Source: Candidatus Chloroploca mongolica
GTDB taxonomy: Bacteria; Chloroflexota; Chloroflexia; Chloroflexales; Chloroflexaceae
Direction: 5' to 3'
Length of the DNA stretch: 40,159 nucleotides
Assembly (NCBI RefSeq): GCF_004762035.2
Contig: NZ_SIJK02000045.1
Coordinates: 1 to 40,159, forward strand
Shown here: positions 1 to 6,780 of the stretch, piece by piece
Numbering within the stretch: position 1 is the stretch's first letter
Layout of the letters: each line of letters opens with the position of its first letter
The notes under the pieces: model-generated
Seen by the model: the letters and a program-made list of their open reading frames with translations, nothing else
What the model was told of the DNA's origin: nothing
Database searches by the model: none
Program-made: the position numbers and the translations under genes

Positions 1-39
1 CTGGCGGCCGCCATCGACCGCCTCTTGTTCCGGGCCTGA
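1..39 (+). CDS. C-terminal end of a probable CoxE-like VWA protein (partial)
   Basis: Only the last 12 codons and a TGA stop are inside the window. The residues LAAAIDRLLFRA match the C-terminus of the complete VWA-domain protein encoded at 19229-20656 (LADAIDRLFVRA) at 9 or 10 of 12 positions. I infer the end of a paralogue of that CoxE-like protein. Twelve residues are too few to exclude chance; the sequence to the left would settle it. The stop codon overlaps the first bases of a repeat remnant at 38-54. Confidence 0.4.
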   Translation: MAAAIDRLLFRA

Positions 40-54
40 CTTTGCATCAGCCCT
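38..54. repeat. Terminal-repeat remnant of the 111-121 bp palindromic element
   Basis: GACTTTGCATCAGCCCT differs at one base from the right end of the palindromic repeat at 3824-3934 and matches the complement of the left end of the copy at 6604-6724. Only this end is present, so it looks like a solo or decayed terminus next to a stop codon. Confidence 0.55.
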
Positions 55-80
55 GAGTGGATTGGGGTGCGGTAGCCTTA

Positions 81-152
81 TGACGCAAAGGCGTAAAGCT
101 CTGTTCCGCATGGAGGTGCATCAAACCTTTGCGCCTCTGCGCCTTTGCGTCA
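81..152. repeat. TTTGCG-type dispersed repeat, two opposed copies
   Basis: An inverted copy (81-98) and a direct copy (127-152) of a short repeat built from CTTTGCGCC units ending in TTTGCGTCAA. Other copies lie at 889-906, 9539-9565 and 6756-6772 (short). All are between genes. Function unknown. Confidence 0.6.
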
Positions 153-197
153 AGACAGGTCAACCTTTTTGGCAAGGTATTGCGCCGAGGTGCAGGC

Positions 198-226
198 TTG
201 CCCCTTCGTCATGAATCAGGTAGACT
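198..226 (+). promoter_or_regulatory. Possible sigma-70 promoter of msrA
   Basis: TTGCCC at 198-203, a 17-bp spacer and TAGACT at 221-226. Each box matches the consensus at about four of six positions. The expected transcript start near 233 would leave a leader of about 29 nt before the chosen msrA start. Confidence 0.35.
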
Positions 227-261
227 AAAAAGAAACCTTTCTCATGCGAAAAGGAAAGCAC

Positions 262-804
262 ATGACGAACAAACAATCCGAAGTCGTTACCCTTGGTGGG
301 GGATGCTTCTGGTGTCTTGAGGCCGTTTTTGATCAACTGGTCGGCGTTGAAGATGTTGTTTCGGGGTATATGGGCGGGCATGTGACCAACCCGACCTACG
401 AACAGGTCTGTGGGGGGCGGACTGGCCATGCCGAAGTTGTGCAGGTACGCTTTGATCCTGCGCAGCTCAGCTTTCGCGAGGTGCTCGATGTCTTCTTCAC
501 TATTCATGATCCGACGACCCTGAATCGGCAGGGCAATGACGTTGGCCCTCAGTATCGTTCGGCGATCTTTTTCCATTCACCCGAACAGCAGGCGACGGCG
601 ACTGAAGTGATCAATGACCTGAATCAGCAGCGGCTCTGGCCGCGTCCGATTGTTACCGAAGTCGCGGCTGCGAGTCATTTCTACGTTGCCGAGAACTATC
701 ACCAGGAGTATTTTGCCCTCAACGGCAGCCAGCCGTACTGCCAATGGGTAATTGTGCCCAAGGTCGCCAAATTTCGCAAACAGTACGCCGCAAAACTTAA
801 GTAA
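262..804 (+). CDS. msrA: Peptide-methionine (S)-S-oxide reductase MsrA
   Basis: Repairs methionine-S-sulfoxide in proteins and free methionine with thioredoxin-type reductant, in the cytoplasm. The signature GGCFWC lies near residues 13-18, the first Cys being the catalytic one. The family stretches [22 protein letters not shown] and NYHQEYF are all present. At 180 residues it has normal MsrA length. I chose ATG 262 rather than the in-frame ATG 244 because AAGGAAAG lies just before it at about 5 nt, while 244 has no clear ribosome site. It is a single gene ending in a large palindrome shared with the convergent aroF gene. No MsrB domain is fused. Identification is secure. Confidence 0.96.
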   Translation: MTNKQSEVVTLGGGCFWCLEAVFDQLVGVEDVVSGYMGGHVTNPTYEQVCGGRTGHAEVVQVRFDPAQLSFREVLDVFFTIHDPTTLNRQGNDVGPQYRSAIFFHSPEQQATATEVINDLNQQRLWPRPIVTEVAAASHFYVAENYHQEYFALNGSQPYCQWVIVPKVAKFRKQYAAKLK

Positions 805-820
805 GCGACGTCATCTCATA

Positions 821-873
821 GAAGCTTGGCGCGTGCGTGCCCCGCTAAGCGGGGCACGCACGCGCCAAGCTTC
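821..873. terminator. Perfect 26-bp inverted repeat between convergent msrA and aroF
   Basis: Arms 821-846 and 848-873 are perfectly complementary around one central base, in effect a 24-bp stem with a tight loop. It sits between two genes that end towards it, so it can act as a bidirectional terminator. It has no clear T-run and is much longer than a standard intrinsic terminator. Confidence 0.6.
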
Positions 874-888
874 CATGAAACTCAATAC

Positions 889-906
889 CTTTGCGCCTTT
901 GCGTCA
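889..906. repeat. TTTGCG-type dispersed repeat
   Basis: CTTTGCGCCTTTGCGTCA, just beyond the aroF stop codon. Same family as the copies at 127-152 and 9539-9565. Confidence 0.55.
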
Positions 907-918
907 AAAAAATCGTGC

Positions 919-1935
919 CTACACGTGTTTGCCCAGTGCAGCGGCGACTGCGGCGACCTGCGGCATGAGTTTCGCGAAATTCTCAAGGCTCAGCGACTGG
1001 CCGCCGTCCGAGCGAGCGCGGTCGGGGTCGGGATGGGCTTCGATGATAATCCCGTCGGCACCGGCGGCAATGCTTGCCAGCGCCAGCGGTGGCACGAGGT
1101 ACCACTTGCCGGTTCCGTGGCTCGGGTCGGCAATGACGGGCAGGTGGGTGCGGCGCTTCGCCAGCGCGACAGCATTGAGATCCATCGTATTGCGGGTTGC
1201 CGTCTCGAAGGTGCGAATGCCGCGTTCGCAGAGGATCACATTGGGGTTGCCCTGGGCGGTGACATACTCTGCCGAAAGCAGCCATTCCTCGATGGTCGCC
1301 GAGAGGCCGCGTTTGAGCAGGACGGGCATGCCGGTGCGTCCGACTTCTTCGAGCAACTGGTAATTCTGCATATTGCGGGCACCGATCTGCAGCACATCGG
1401 CATAGCGGGCAACGAGATCAACATCATTGATCGTCATCACCTCGGTGACAATCGGCAGGCCGGTCTCGTCGCGGGCCTGGGCCAGCAATTTCAAGCCCAG
1501 TTCACCGAGACCACGGAAGGTGTAGGGCGACGAGCGTGGCTTGAAGGCCCCGCCGCGCAACATCGAGGCTCCGGCCTCACGGACAGCGCGTGCCGTTGCC
1601 ATAATCTGCTCTTCGCTCTCGACCGAACACGGGCCAGCGATGACGACACAGCGCTCACCGCCAACCTTGATGCCCCGCACATCAACAATAGTGTCCATCG
1701 GGCGCAGTTCACGCGACACGAGCTTGTAGGGCTGCGTAATGCGCAACGTCTCTTTGACCCCGGTGAAGTGTTCGAGTTCCTCTTTGAGCGTCGGCGGAAT
1801 CGCCGCCCCCACCACCCCGATCACCGTCCGTTCCGCACCATAGACCATATGGCCGCGCAAATCATACTCGGCCAGGCGTTCCAGCACACTCTCGATCTGC
1901 TCCTGAGTTGACCCTGTCTGCATTACCACGATCAT
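919..1935 (-). CDS. aroF: 3-deoxy-7-phosphoheptulonate (DAHP) synthase, AroF/KDPG-type
   Basis: Joins phosphoenolpyruvate and erythrose 4-phosphate, the first step of the shikimate pathway. The 338-residue protein begins with a ferredoxin-like/ACT-type regulatory segment (about 1-75, starting MIVVMQTGS). The barrel follows with [38 protein letters not shown] and DPSHGTGK. This is the type I-beta layout known from Thermotoga, where the N-terminal domain mediates feedback inhibition. The frame is open further upstream (possible ATG at 2040), but ATG 1935 is preceded by GGGAGAAGGAG at good spacing and gives the family's usual N-terminus. It lies downstream of aroH in the same direction and is probably co-transcribed under the leader described for aroH. 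Confidence 0.94.
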   Translation of the reverse strand: MIVVMQTGSTQEQIESVLERLAEYDLRGHMVYGAERTVIGVVGAAIPPTLKEELEHFTGVKETLRITQPYKLVSRELRPMDTIVDVRGIKVGGERCVVIAGPCSVESEEQIMATARAVREAGASMLRGGAFKPRSSPYTFRGLGELGLKLLAQARDETGLPIVTEVMTINDVDLVARYADVLQIGARNMQNYQLLEEVGRTGMPVLLKRGLSATIEEWLLSAEYVTAQGNPNVILCERGIRTFETATRNTMDLNAVALAKRRTHLPVIADPSHGTGKWYLVPPLALASIAAGADGIIIEAHPDPDRARSDGGQSLSLENFAKLMPQVAAVAAALGKHV

Positions 1936-2067
1936 TGCTTCGACTCCTTCTCCCTGAACTATTGGTGGTTTGTATCCAGCTTGCTGTGGCGGGGCGACCA
2001 GGCGCAGCGCCACGGATGGATCGGTTGGTTTCGCACTCATGCCGGTTTTCCCTGCTTTCACGCCCTG

Positions 2068-2108
2068 GCTGGCAACCACGGGTAGCCAGACTGGGCGTGG
2101 TTGCCAGC
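2068..2108 (-). promoter_or_regulatory. Hairpin in the aroH-aroF spacer
   Basis: Perfect 13-bp arms (2068-2080 and 2096-2108) with a 15-nt loop start 2 nt beyond the aroH stop. No T-run follows on the minus strand, so it may stabilise mRNA or modulate read-through into aroF. The next 14 bases repeat the block CCAGGGCGTGAAAG found at the aroH leader-peptide start (2681-2694). Confidence 0.5.
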
Positions 2109-2109
2109 T

Positions 2110-2514
2110 TTACCCTTCGCTATTGGTTGCCCGAAAGGCCGCCAGGGCGGCGGTACGGTCGGGGCGCAAATTGGTCGCCCCACGGACATAGACATGAACG
2201 ACTTCCTCGGCACTGCGGGTGGTATTCCAGTGGATCAGCACCCGAATACAGTGGGGCAGACCGCCGGGTACCTTCATTTCGTGGCCGCAGAGCAGGGCGG
2301 TATTGCTCCAACCAAGCGCACGAGCGGCCACGGCGGGATACTCGGCATCAAGATCGGGCGTAGTAGAAAAGATCGCACTCGCAATATCCTCGGGCTGCAT
2401 CCGATTCGCCTCAATAATCGTCTCCAGCAACTCGCGGGTCGCCTCAAGGATGGCCTCGCGGGTATTTGCCTCACATGTCGTCGCGCCACGGATCCCTCGA
2501 CACCTGACCGTCAT
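2110..2514 (-). CDS. aroH: Chorismate mutase, AroH type
   Basis: Converts chorismate to prephenate, the branch point towards phenylalanine and tyrosine. The 134-residue protein is collinear with the trimeric Bacillus AroH. It has RGIRGATT at the N-terminus, TPDLDAEYPA in the middle, and the active-site residues Arg9, Glu79, Arg91, Tyr109 and Arg117, at positions equivalent to Bacillus Arg7, Glu78, Arg90, Tyr108 and Arg116. The start is supported by GGGAGG six bases upstream. It is the first structural gene of the aroH-aroF unit. A long leader with a strong promoter, an aromatic-rich mini-ORF and a two-part stem precedes it. Confidence 0.95.
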   Translation of the reverse strand: MTVRCRGIRGATTCEANTREAILEATRELLETIIEANRMQPEDIASAIFSTTPDLDAEYPAVAARALGWSNTALLCGHEMKVPGGLPHCIRVLIHWNTTRSAEEVVHVYVRGATNLRPDRTAALAAFRATNSEG

Positions 2515-2537
2515 TCAGAGCCTCCCTGACTGGGGCA

Positions 2538-2622
2538 AACAGACAGAGAGGGCGTGAAGCCTGGTGCTTCACGCCCTCTTGATGAGTTGTCTGTTGACCG
2601 AGGTTTCTAGACAATGCGAAGC
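2538..2622 (-). promoter_or_regulatory. Candidate attenuator: alternative stems before aroH
   Basis: On the minus strand one fold pairs AACAGACA (2595-2588) with TGTCTGTT (2545-2538), and inside it a perfect 14-bp stem (2579-2566 with 2560-2547) around loop ACCAG. A competing fold pairs GCTTCGC (2622-2616) and TTGTCT (2614-2609) with GTGAAGC (2572-2566) and AGACAA (2592-2587). It uses the same left strand and so excludes the first fold. The competitor strand overlaps the last codons and stop of the leader peptide. The terminator-like fold is followed by a weak T-rich tract, so transcriptional or translational attenuation are both possible. Confidence 0.65.
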
Positions 2623-2687
2623 GACCAGCCCGTATGTGGGTGGGTAAAATAGGAAGCAAAAAAGAAGTTGTTGTGATGAACTTTCAC
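2607..2687 (-). CDS. Aromatic-rich leader peptide of the aroH-aroF operon
   Basis: A 26-codon ORF starts at GTG 2687 and stops at TAG 2609-2607. A strong ribosome site AAAGGAAG (2703-2696) lies 8 nt before the start. Codons 8-10 are Phe-Phe-Phe, 13 is Tyr, 14 is Phe and 21 is Trp; His occupies 4, 5, 16 and 18. Six of 26 residues are aromatic amino acids. It lies between a strong promoter and alternative stems, directly before chorismate mutase and DAHP synthase. By analogy with PheL and TrpL attenuation, ribosome stalling at Phe/Tyr/Trp codons would free the segment after codon 21 to form the anti-attenuator. The ORF and its ribosome site are seen; the regulation is inferred. Part of the Phe run comes from a T6 tract. 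Confidence 0.68.
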   Translation of the reverse strand: MKVHHNNFFFASYFTHPHTGWSLRIV

Positions 2688-2729
2688 GCCCTGGACTTCC
2701 TTTGCAAACCTTTGCTCGCAGTGGTGGGG

Positions 2730-2758
2730 AATATATCACAGGTGTGGGGATCTGTCAA
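2730..2758 (-). promoter_or_regulatory. Strong sigma-70 promoter of aroH leader
   Basis: On the minus strand TTGACA (2758-2753), a 17-bp spacer and TATATT (2735-2730). Expected transcript start is near 2723, giving about 36 nt before the leader-peptide start and about 209 nt before aroH. The -35 box overlaps the stop codon of the Uma2-family gene. Confidence 0.75.
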
Positions 2759-3372
2759 CTGGGTTGTCCTGCTGGGGTGCGGAGCAGACCAATATTCGGC
2801 ACAAGCGGTACTTGTTCGTATATTTCGGCAAGCGATATATGGGCATCTAATGCCTTCAGCGGCAACGATGCTTCCATACCGACAAAATCTGACAAAACCC
2901 ATTCACTCGTATCTTGGCGGATAAAGCGTTCGATGTGAGATGTACGTTGTGAAACGAGAATGTACTCTTGTAGGGTTTCAATCGTACGATAGTGTTGGAA
3001 CTTTTCGCCGCGGTCATAACTTTCGGTTGAAGGCGAGAGGATTTCAATAATAACCGTCGGGTTAAGCAACGTGTCACGTTTTTCAGGATGAACAAATTGG
3101 GCTTGGCCGCACACAATAGTGAAATCAGGATATGTGTTTAAGCCTGTGTGGGTTACTTTGACCCGCATATCACTTGGATAGGCGCGGCAATTGCTTCCGC
3201 GTACAAGAGCACGAAGGATAGCAGCAAGATTCATCGCAATTAAATTATGTTCTTCACTTGCGCCGGCCATGGCATAAACGCGACCACCATAATATTCATG
3301 TTTTGTTGTGCTTACTCGTTCATGCTGAAGATAGGCTTCTTCAGTGACATATATATTGGGCTGAGCAGTCAT
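2755..3372 (-). CDS. Uma2 family (DUF820) putative endonuclease
   Basis: A 205-residue protein with the Uma2 pattern: N-terminal EEAYLQHE, TKHEYYGG(R)VYAMAGAS, then SDMRV, YPDFTIVCG and PTVIIEILSPSTESYDRG. The Asp of YPDF and the Glu-X-Leu of IIEILS match the PD-(D/E)XK nuclease core of this family. Uma2 genes are very abundant in cyanobacteria and Chloroflexota, and their biological role is unsettled. Base composition is somewhat lower in GC than the flanking aro genes. A palindromic MITE-like element lies immediately upstream. It is not obviously part of an operon; its stop codon overlaps the aroH promoter. Confidence 0.85.
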   Translation of the reverse strand: MTAQPNIYVTEEAYLQHERVSTTKHEYYGGRVYAMAGASEEHNLIAMNLAAILRALVRGSNCRAYPSDMRVKVTHTGLNTYPDFTIVCGQAQFVHPEKRDTLLNPTVIIEILSPSTESYDRGEKFQHYRTIETLQEYILVSQRTSHIERFIRQDTSEWVLSDFVGMEASLPLKALDAHISLAEIYEQVPLVPNIGLLRTPAGQPS

Positions 3373-3384
3373 AAAGCCCCCTTG

Positions 3385-3473
3385 TATAGCAACCCTACAT
3401 CATTTGTGAAGGTGTTGTGTGCTTGCGCGAGCAAGCACACAACCGCTTTTACAAACCCGTTAGGGTTGCTATA
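3385..3473. mobile_element. MITE-like palindromic element with 13-bp terminal repeats
   Basis: Perfect 13-bp terminal inverted repeats starting TATAGCAACCC (3385-3397 and 3461-3473) enclose an imperfect longer palindrome with a strong central stem (GTTGTGTGCTTGC around GCGA). The ends begin and finish with TA, as in elements that insert at TA. It holds no gene and sits 12 bp before the Uma2 start codon. Only one copy is seen here, so mobility is an inference. Confidence 0.55.
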
Positions 3474-3823
3474 GATGCAATTTCTATGCGTATTTTAGCA
3501 GGTAGAGGAAGTAGATGCAAGTACAAATGTACGCATGCAGGATGCATCTTTTGCTGCGTCCCTGTTATCCCCTGGACGCACCCGGAGGGAGCGATGCCCT
3601 CCAACGCATGCATCTCTGGCGACCCGCTTGCACGGCGACGTTTGCCGCATGCGCGCTGGGCAGCGTGAACGACGTTGCCCTCATGGGCTCGCCGCTGGGC
3701 GCCGTCGCGTGGCGGTGGCGGAACGGATGACCGAACCCGGTCAGCGACGCCGTATGCGCAGGGGATGATGAGCGCAAGCGGGTGGAGGTGGCAAAAGCGC
3801 CGCGTAGGAAGGGTACGGCAACC
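3474..3823. other. Intergenic stretch, no gene recognised
   Basis: Open frames here overlap one another on both strands and none has a ribosome site or a recognisable family pattern. The direct repeat TAGATGCAA occurs at about 3472 and 3511, and several ATGCAT-containing palindromes are present. It could hold the remains of a decayed gene; nothing can be named. Confidence 0.4.
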
Positions 3824-3934
3824 AGGGCTGTTGCAAAGTCCCTGTAGGATTAGATAGCATCCGCAGATTACGCAGATGGGCAAGTCATAATCTGCGTAAT
3901 CTGCGGACAATCAGGATGACTTTGCAACAGCCCT
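3824..3934. mobile_element. Palindromic MITE-like element, copy 1
   Basis: Perfect 17-bp terminal inverted repeats (3824-3840 and 3918-3934, right end GACTTTGCAACAGCCCT) and perfect inner 17-bp arms (starting CCGCAGATTACG at 3861). A second copy lies at 6604-6724 and a solo end at 38-54. There is no coding capacity. Dispersal in several copies with conserved ends supports a non-autonomous mobile repeat. Confidence 0.7.
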
Positions 3935-4021
3935 AACGCTGACCCTCTAGATTAGATGCGATCCCATAGACGGTGTTATAGTACTTCTATCCGATCCGCA
4001 GTTTGTTGTGAGGCACGTGCG

Positions 4022-5005
4022 ATGCAACTCCGTAACCTTGGTGCGTCTGGGTTAGCTGTGACGCCATTGGGTCTTGGTCTCGCCGCGTTGGGGCGACCCG
4101 GCTATATCAATCTGGGCCATGCCGAGGATCTTGAGGCGATGTATGATGTGGCGGTGATGCGGCAGCGAGCCTATGCGGTGCTCGATGCGGCCTGGGCCGC
4201 GGGGGTGCGTTATTTCGATGCGGCCCGTTCGTATGGGCGCGCCGAGGAGTTTCTCGGTGGCTGGTTGCACGAGCGCCAGTTTGATCCGGCAGCGGTGACG
4301 GTTGGCTCGAAGTGGGGCTATACCTATACGGCTGATTGGCAGGTTGTGGCCGAGGCTCACGAGGTGAAGGCGCATGAGCTTGATGTTTTTGAGCGCCAAT
4401 TGATCGAGAGTCAGGTTCTGCTCACGCCTTACTTCAATCTTTATCAGATCCATTCGGCAACCCTCGAAAGTGGCGTGCTCGCGAACCTTCCGGTGCTCAC
4501 CGCCCTGGCTCGGCTCAAAGCTCAGGGGGTGGCAATCGGGCTGTCGGTGAGCGGGCCGCGTCAGGCCGAGGTGATCCGTCGGGCGCTGGCGGTGACGATC
4601 GATGGGGTGCGCCTCTTTGATTGTGTTCAGGCGACCTGGAATCTGCTCGAGACTTCGGCCGGGCCGGCGCTCGCCGAGGCGCACGCTGCCGGGGTGGGCG
4701 TGATTGTCAAAGAGGCGCTGGCGAATGGGCGGCTCACGGATCGCAATGCCGATCCTGCGCTCGCGGCGCTCGATCAGGTCTGTGCCGAGCGTGGCGCGAC
4801 CCGTGATGCGATGGCGCTCGCCGTCGCAATGGCGCAGCCCTGGGCGAATGTGGTGCTCAGCGGGGCCGCTTCGGTGGCCCATCTGCAGGCTAATCTGCGG
4901 GCATGTGATGTCACCGATGCTGAGGCTGCCGCCTCCGCCCTGGCCGCCCTGGTCGAGTCGCCCGCAGCGTATTGGGCGACTCGTGCCAGGTTGGCCTGGA
5001 ATTAG
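4022..5005 (+). CDS. Aldo/keto reductase family oxidoreductase
   Basis: NAD(P)H-dependent oxidoreductase of the AKR barrel fold, about 327 residues. Visible features are the N-terminus MQLRNLGASGLAVTPLGLG, AGVRYFDAARSYG (catalytic Asp/Tyr region), VGSKWGYTY (catalytic Lys), YQIHSATLES (His) and a C-terminal WANVVLSGAAS segment for cofactor binding. It resembles the D-threo-aldose 1-dehydrogenase-like branch; the substrate cannot be named. The frame is open to an ATG at 3956, but ATG 4022 gives the conserved family start and is preceded by GTGAGG. Its TAG stop overlaps the TAA of the convergent cytochrome c gene by three bases. Confidence 0.9.
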   Translation: MQLRNLGASGLAVTPLGLGLAALGRPGYINLGHAEDLEAMYDVAVMRQRAYAVLDAAWAAGVRYFDAARSYGRAEEFLGGWLHERQFDPAAVTVGSKWGYTYTADWQVVAEAHEVKAHELDVFERQLIESQVLLTPYFNLYQIHSATLESGVLANLPVLTALARLKAQGVAIGLSVSGPRQAEVIRRALAVTIDGVRLFDCVQATWNLLETSAGPALAEAHAAGVGVIVKEALANGRLTDRNADPALAALDQVCAERGATRDAMALAVAMAQPWANVVLSGAASVAHLQANLRACDVTDAEAAASALAALVESPAAYWATRARLAWN

Positions 5006-6498
5006 TTGCCTCCTTGCCAGACCGGTTTGCCATCCGGGGTGCGTAGGTCGAGCCGTTCACCGGTGGTCAGGTTTTCGATCCAGTTGAGTTCCATGTGGCC
5101 TTCGCCTTCAAAGCCCTCAAGCGCAATGCGATCACCAGGCCGCAACGCAATGGCGTTGGGTTCCCACCACCAGGGTGGCCCGAGCATGGCTTCGAGGTTG
5201 CTCCGGCTTGCCTCGTCGTAGAAGGTCAGGGCGTTGCTTGCGACGCTGACGACAGTACCGCGATAGGTGGTGCTCGGCGCACTCTGCTGTGGCGTTTGCT
5301 CATTCTGGCCCTGTTGTCCCTGGCCGCGGCCCTGCCCCTGCCCCTGCCCCTGGCCTCTGGGCTGGATGGGATTCGCGGGGTCGGGCGTTGCTTGCAACCA
5401 CGGAGGCCCACCGCCACCCTGTTGCGTGCCGCGTGGATTGGCGACAACGGGGGCGTTCTCCTCCAACGAACGAATATAGCTCACGAGCGCGGCAATCTCG
5501 ACCGAGGTGAGCCGCTCGCCAAAGGCGGGCATGGCCGAATTGGGGCGGTGCCCGCCTTCGGTGATCGCCTGCGTGATCGCCGCATCGTCCTGACGGCTGA
5601 GGAATTGCTGGCTGTTGATCGCCGGGCCAAGGCCGCCTGTCCCATTGTCACCGTGACAACTGGTACAAGTTGAGACAAAGAGCCGCTCGCCGAGCGCGAG
5701 GATCGCCTCGGGATCGTCGAGATCGATCATTTGCGGGGCTGGCATTTCGAGCGCAATGCCTTGTGCTTCGAGTTGATCCCAGTGCTGGAGGAAGGCAACC
5801 AGCGCGTCAAGTTCGCTCGCTTCGAGCAGGGTGCCCCACGCGGCCATCATTGTTCCCGGTACACCCTCGACAATGGTCTGGGTGAGACTCGCCGCATCCT
5901 GCGCCCGCACTTCGGGTGTGTTCAGGGGCACGCCGAGCGTTGAACCTTCGCCGTTGGCCCCGTGGCAGGTCACACAGGTATTGGCATAGAGCTGAAACCC
6001 CTCTGACCAGAGCTGGCCTTCGGGGCCGAGGGCGCTGATCTGGGCAAGCTGGGCCTCGGTGACATCGGGAACCGCCAGGCTTGCCGGGATCATGCCCCGT
6101 TGGGCGGCGAGTTCGCGAATCTGACCCCAATCGGCATACCGGATCTGGGCCACGAGCTGTTCAATCTGATAATCGGTCAGCATCCCGCCCTCGTCTTGAT
6201 GCCAGGCAGCCATAGGTGTATTGTAGAGTCCCCGAGCAATGATCTTAAAGAGCGCATCGTACTCCATCGTACGCAGCGCCTCGCTATCGAGCGGCGGGAT
6301 CGAGCCAAGCCCTTCGCCTGATGCGCCATGACAGACAGCGCAGTTTTCGACATAGATCACCGCCGCGTCACTCACGGCCTGTTGCCGCAAGGTTGCCTGT
6401 GCGTCAGACAAACGCACCTCTTCACGCGACGAATAGACCCCGAGGCCAACTACCAGGCCCAATAAAGCAACAAAACCTATAATCAAATAGCGTTGCAT
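5002..6498 (-). CDS. Membrane-anchored triheme cytochrome c
   Basis: A 498-residue exported electron carrier. An N-terminal hydrophobic anchor (about 3-22) is followed by three class I cytochrome c domains with CAVCH (53-57), CVTCH (175-179) and CTSCH (278-282). Likely axial methionines lie at about 96, 217 and 323 (TPMAAW, TMMAAW, SAMPAF). A Gly/Gln-rich linker near 380-400 leads to a C-terminal beta-rich domain of about 90 residues with no heme site. ATG 6498 places the start directly before the anchor; the open frame further upstream runs through a GC-rich repeat and is not coding. It follows cytochrome b and Rieske genes on the same strand and probably accepts electrons from that complex. 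A MITE-like repeat separates it from the Rieske gene. Confidence 0.9.
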   Translation of the reverse strand: MQRYLIIGFVALLGLVVGLGVYSSREEVRLSDAQATLRQQAVSDAAVIYVENCAVCHGASGEGLGSIPPLDSEALRTMEYDALFKIIARGLYNTPMAAWHQDEGGMLTDYQIEQLVAQIRYADWGQIRELAAQRGMIPASLAVPDVTEAQLAQISALGPEGQLWSEGFQLYANTCVTCHGANGEGSTLGVPLNTPEVRAQDAASLTQTIVEGVPGTMMAAWGTLLEASELDALVAFLQHWDQLEAQGIALEMPAPQMIDLDDPEAILALGERLFVSTCTSCHGDNGTGGLGPAINSQQFLSRQDDAAITQAITEGGHRPNSAMPAFGERLTSVEIAALVSYIRSLEENAPVVANPRGTQQGGGGPPWLQATPDPANPIQPRGQGQGQGQGRGQGQQGQNEQTPQQSAPSTTYRGTVVSVASNALTFYDEASRSNLEAMLGPPWWWEPNAIALRPGDRIALEGFEGEGHMELNWIENLTTGERLDLRTPDGKPVWQGGN

Positions 6499-6551
6499 AT
6501 GCTTCTTTCTTTTTGCTGAGCGTACGACCAGCGCATCTGGTCTGCCTGGGA

Positions 6552-6602
6552 GCGCGGGCGTCCCGCCCGCTTTTGCTCCCGAAGCGGGCGGGACGCCCGC
6601 GC
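6552..6602. repeat. GC-rich palindromic repeat (REP-like)
   Basis: Perfect 21-bp arms (6552-6572 and 6582-6602) around a 9-nt loop, built on GCGGGCGTCCCGCCCGC. It lies upstream of the cytochrome c start and accounts for the false N-terminal extension of that frame. Repeats of this kind are common between genes in high-GC Chloroflexota. Confidence 0.65.
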
Positions 6603-6603
6603 C

Positions 6604-6724
6604 ACGGCTGATGCAAAGTCCCAATATGATTTAGATAGCATCCGCAGATTACGCAGATGCGGAAGTCATAATCTGCGTAATCTGCGTAATCTGCGGACGA
6701 TCGGGATGACTTTGCAACCGTCCT
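6604..6724. mobile_element. Palindromic MITE-like element, copy 2
   Basis: Ends ACGGCTGATGCAAAGTC (6604-6620) and GACTTTGCAACCGTCCT (6708-6724). The interior is nearly identical to copy 1 (3824-3934), including the CCGCAGATTACGCAGAT arm. It carries an extra 9-bp unit (CTGCGTAAT repeated) in the right inner arm, so it is 10 bp longer. It separates the Rieske gene from the cytochrome c gene. Confidence 0.7.
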
Positions 6725-6780
6725 GACGCCCGCGCTCCTAGGAATGGCAGAAACCCCTTTGCGTCAAATCAACCGAAGAC

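Noticed and set aside
1936-2079. N-terminal extension of aroF (start at 2079 or 2040)
   Set aside because: ATG 1935 has the strongest ribosome site and yields the family's normal N-terminus; the extension overlaps a hairpin.
3449-3910. 153-codon minus-strand ORF
   Set aside because: It runs through two palindromic elements, lacks a ribosome site and resembles no protein family.
6499-6624. N-terminal extension of the cytochrome c frame
   Set aside because: The extension is translated from a GC-rich palindromic repeat; the membrane anchor begins at ATG 6498.
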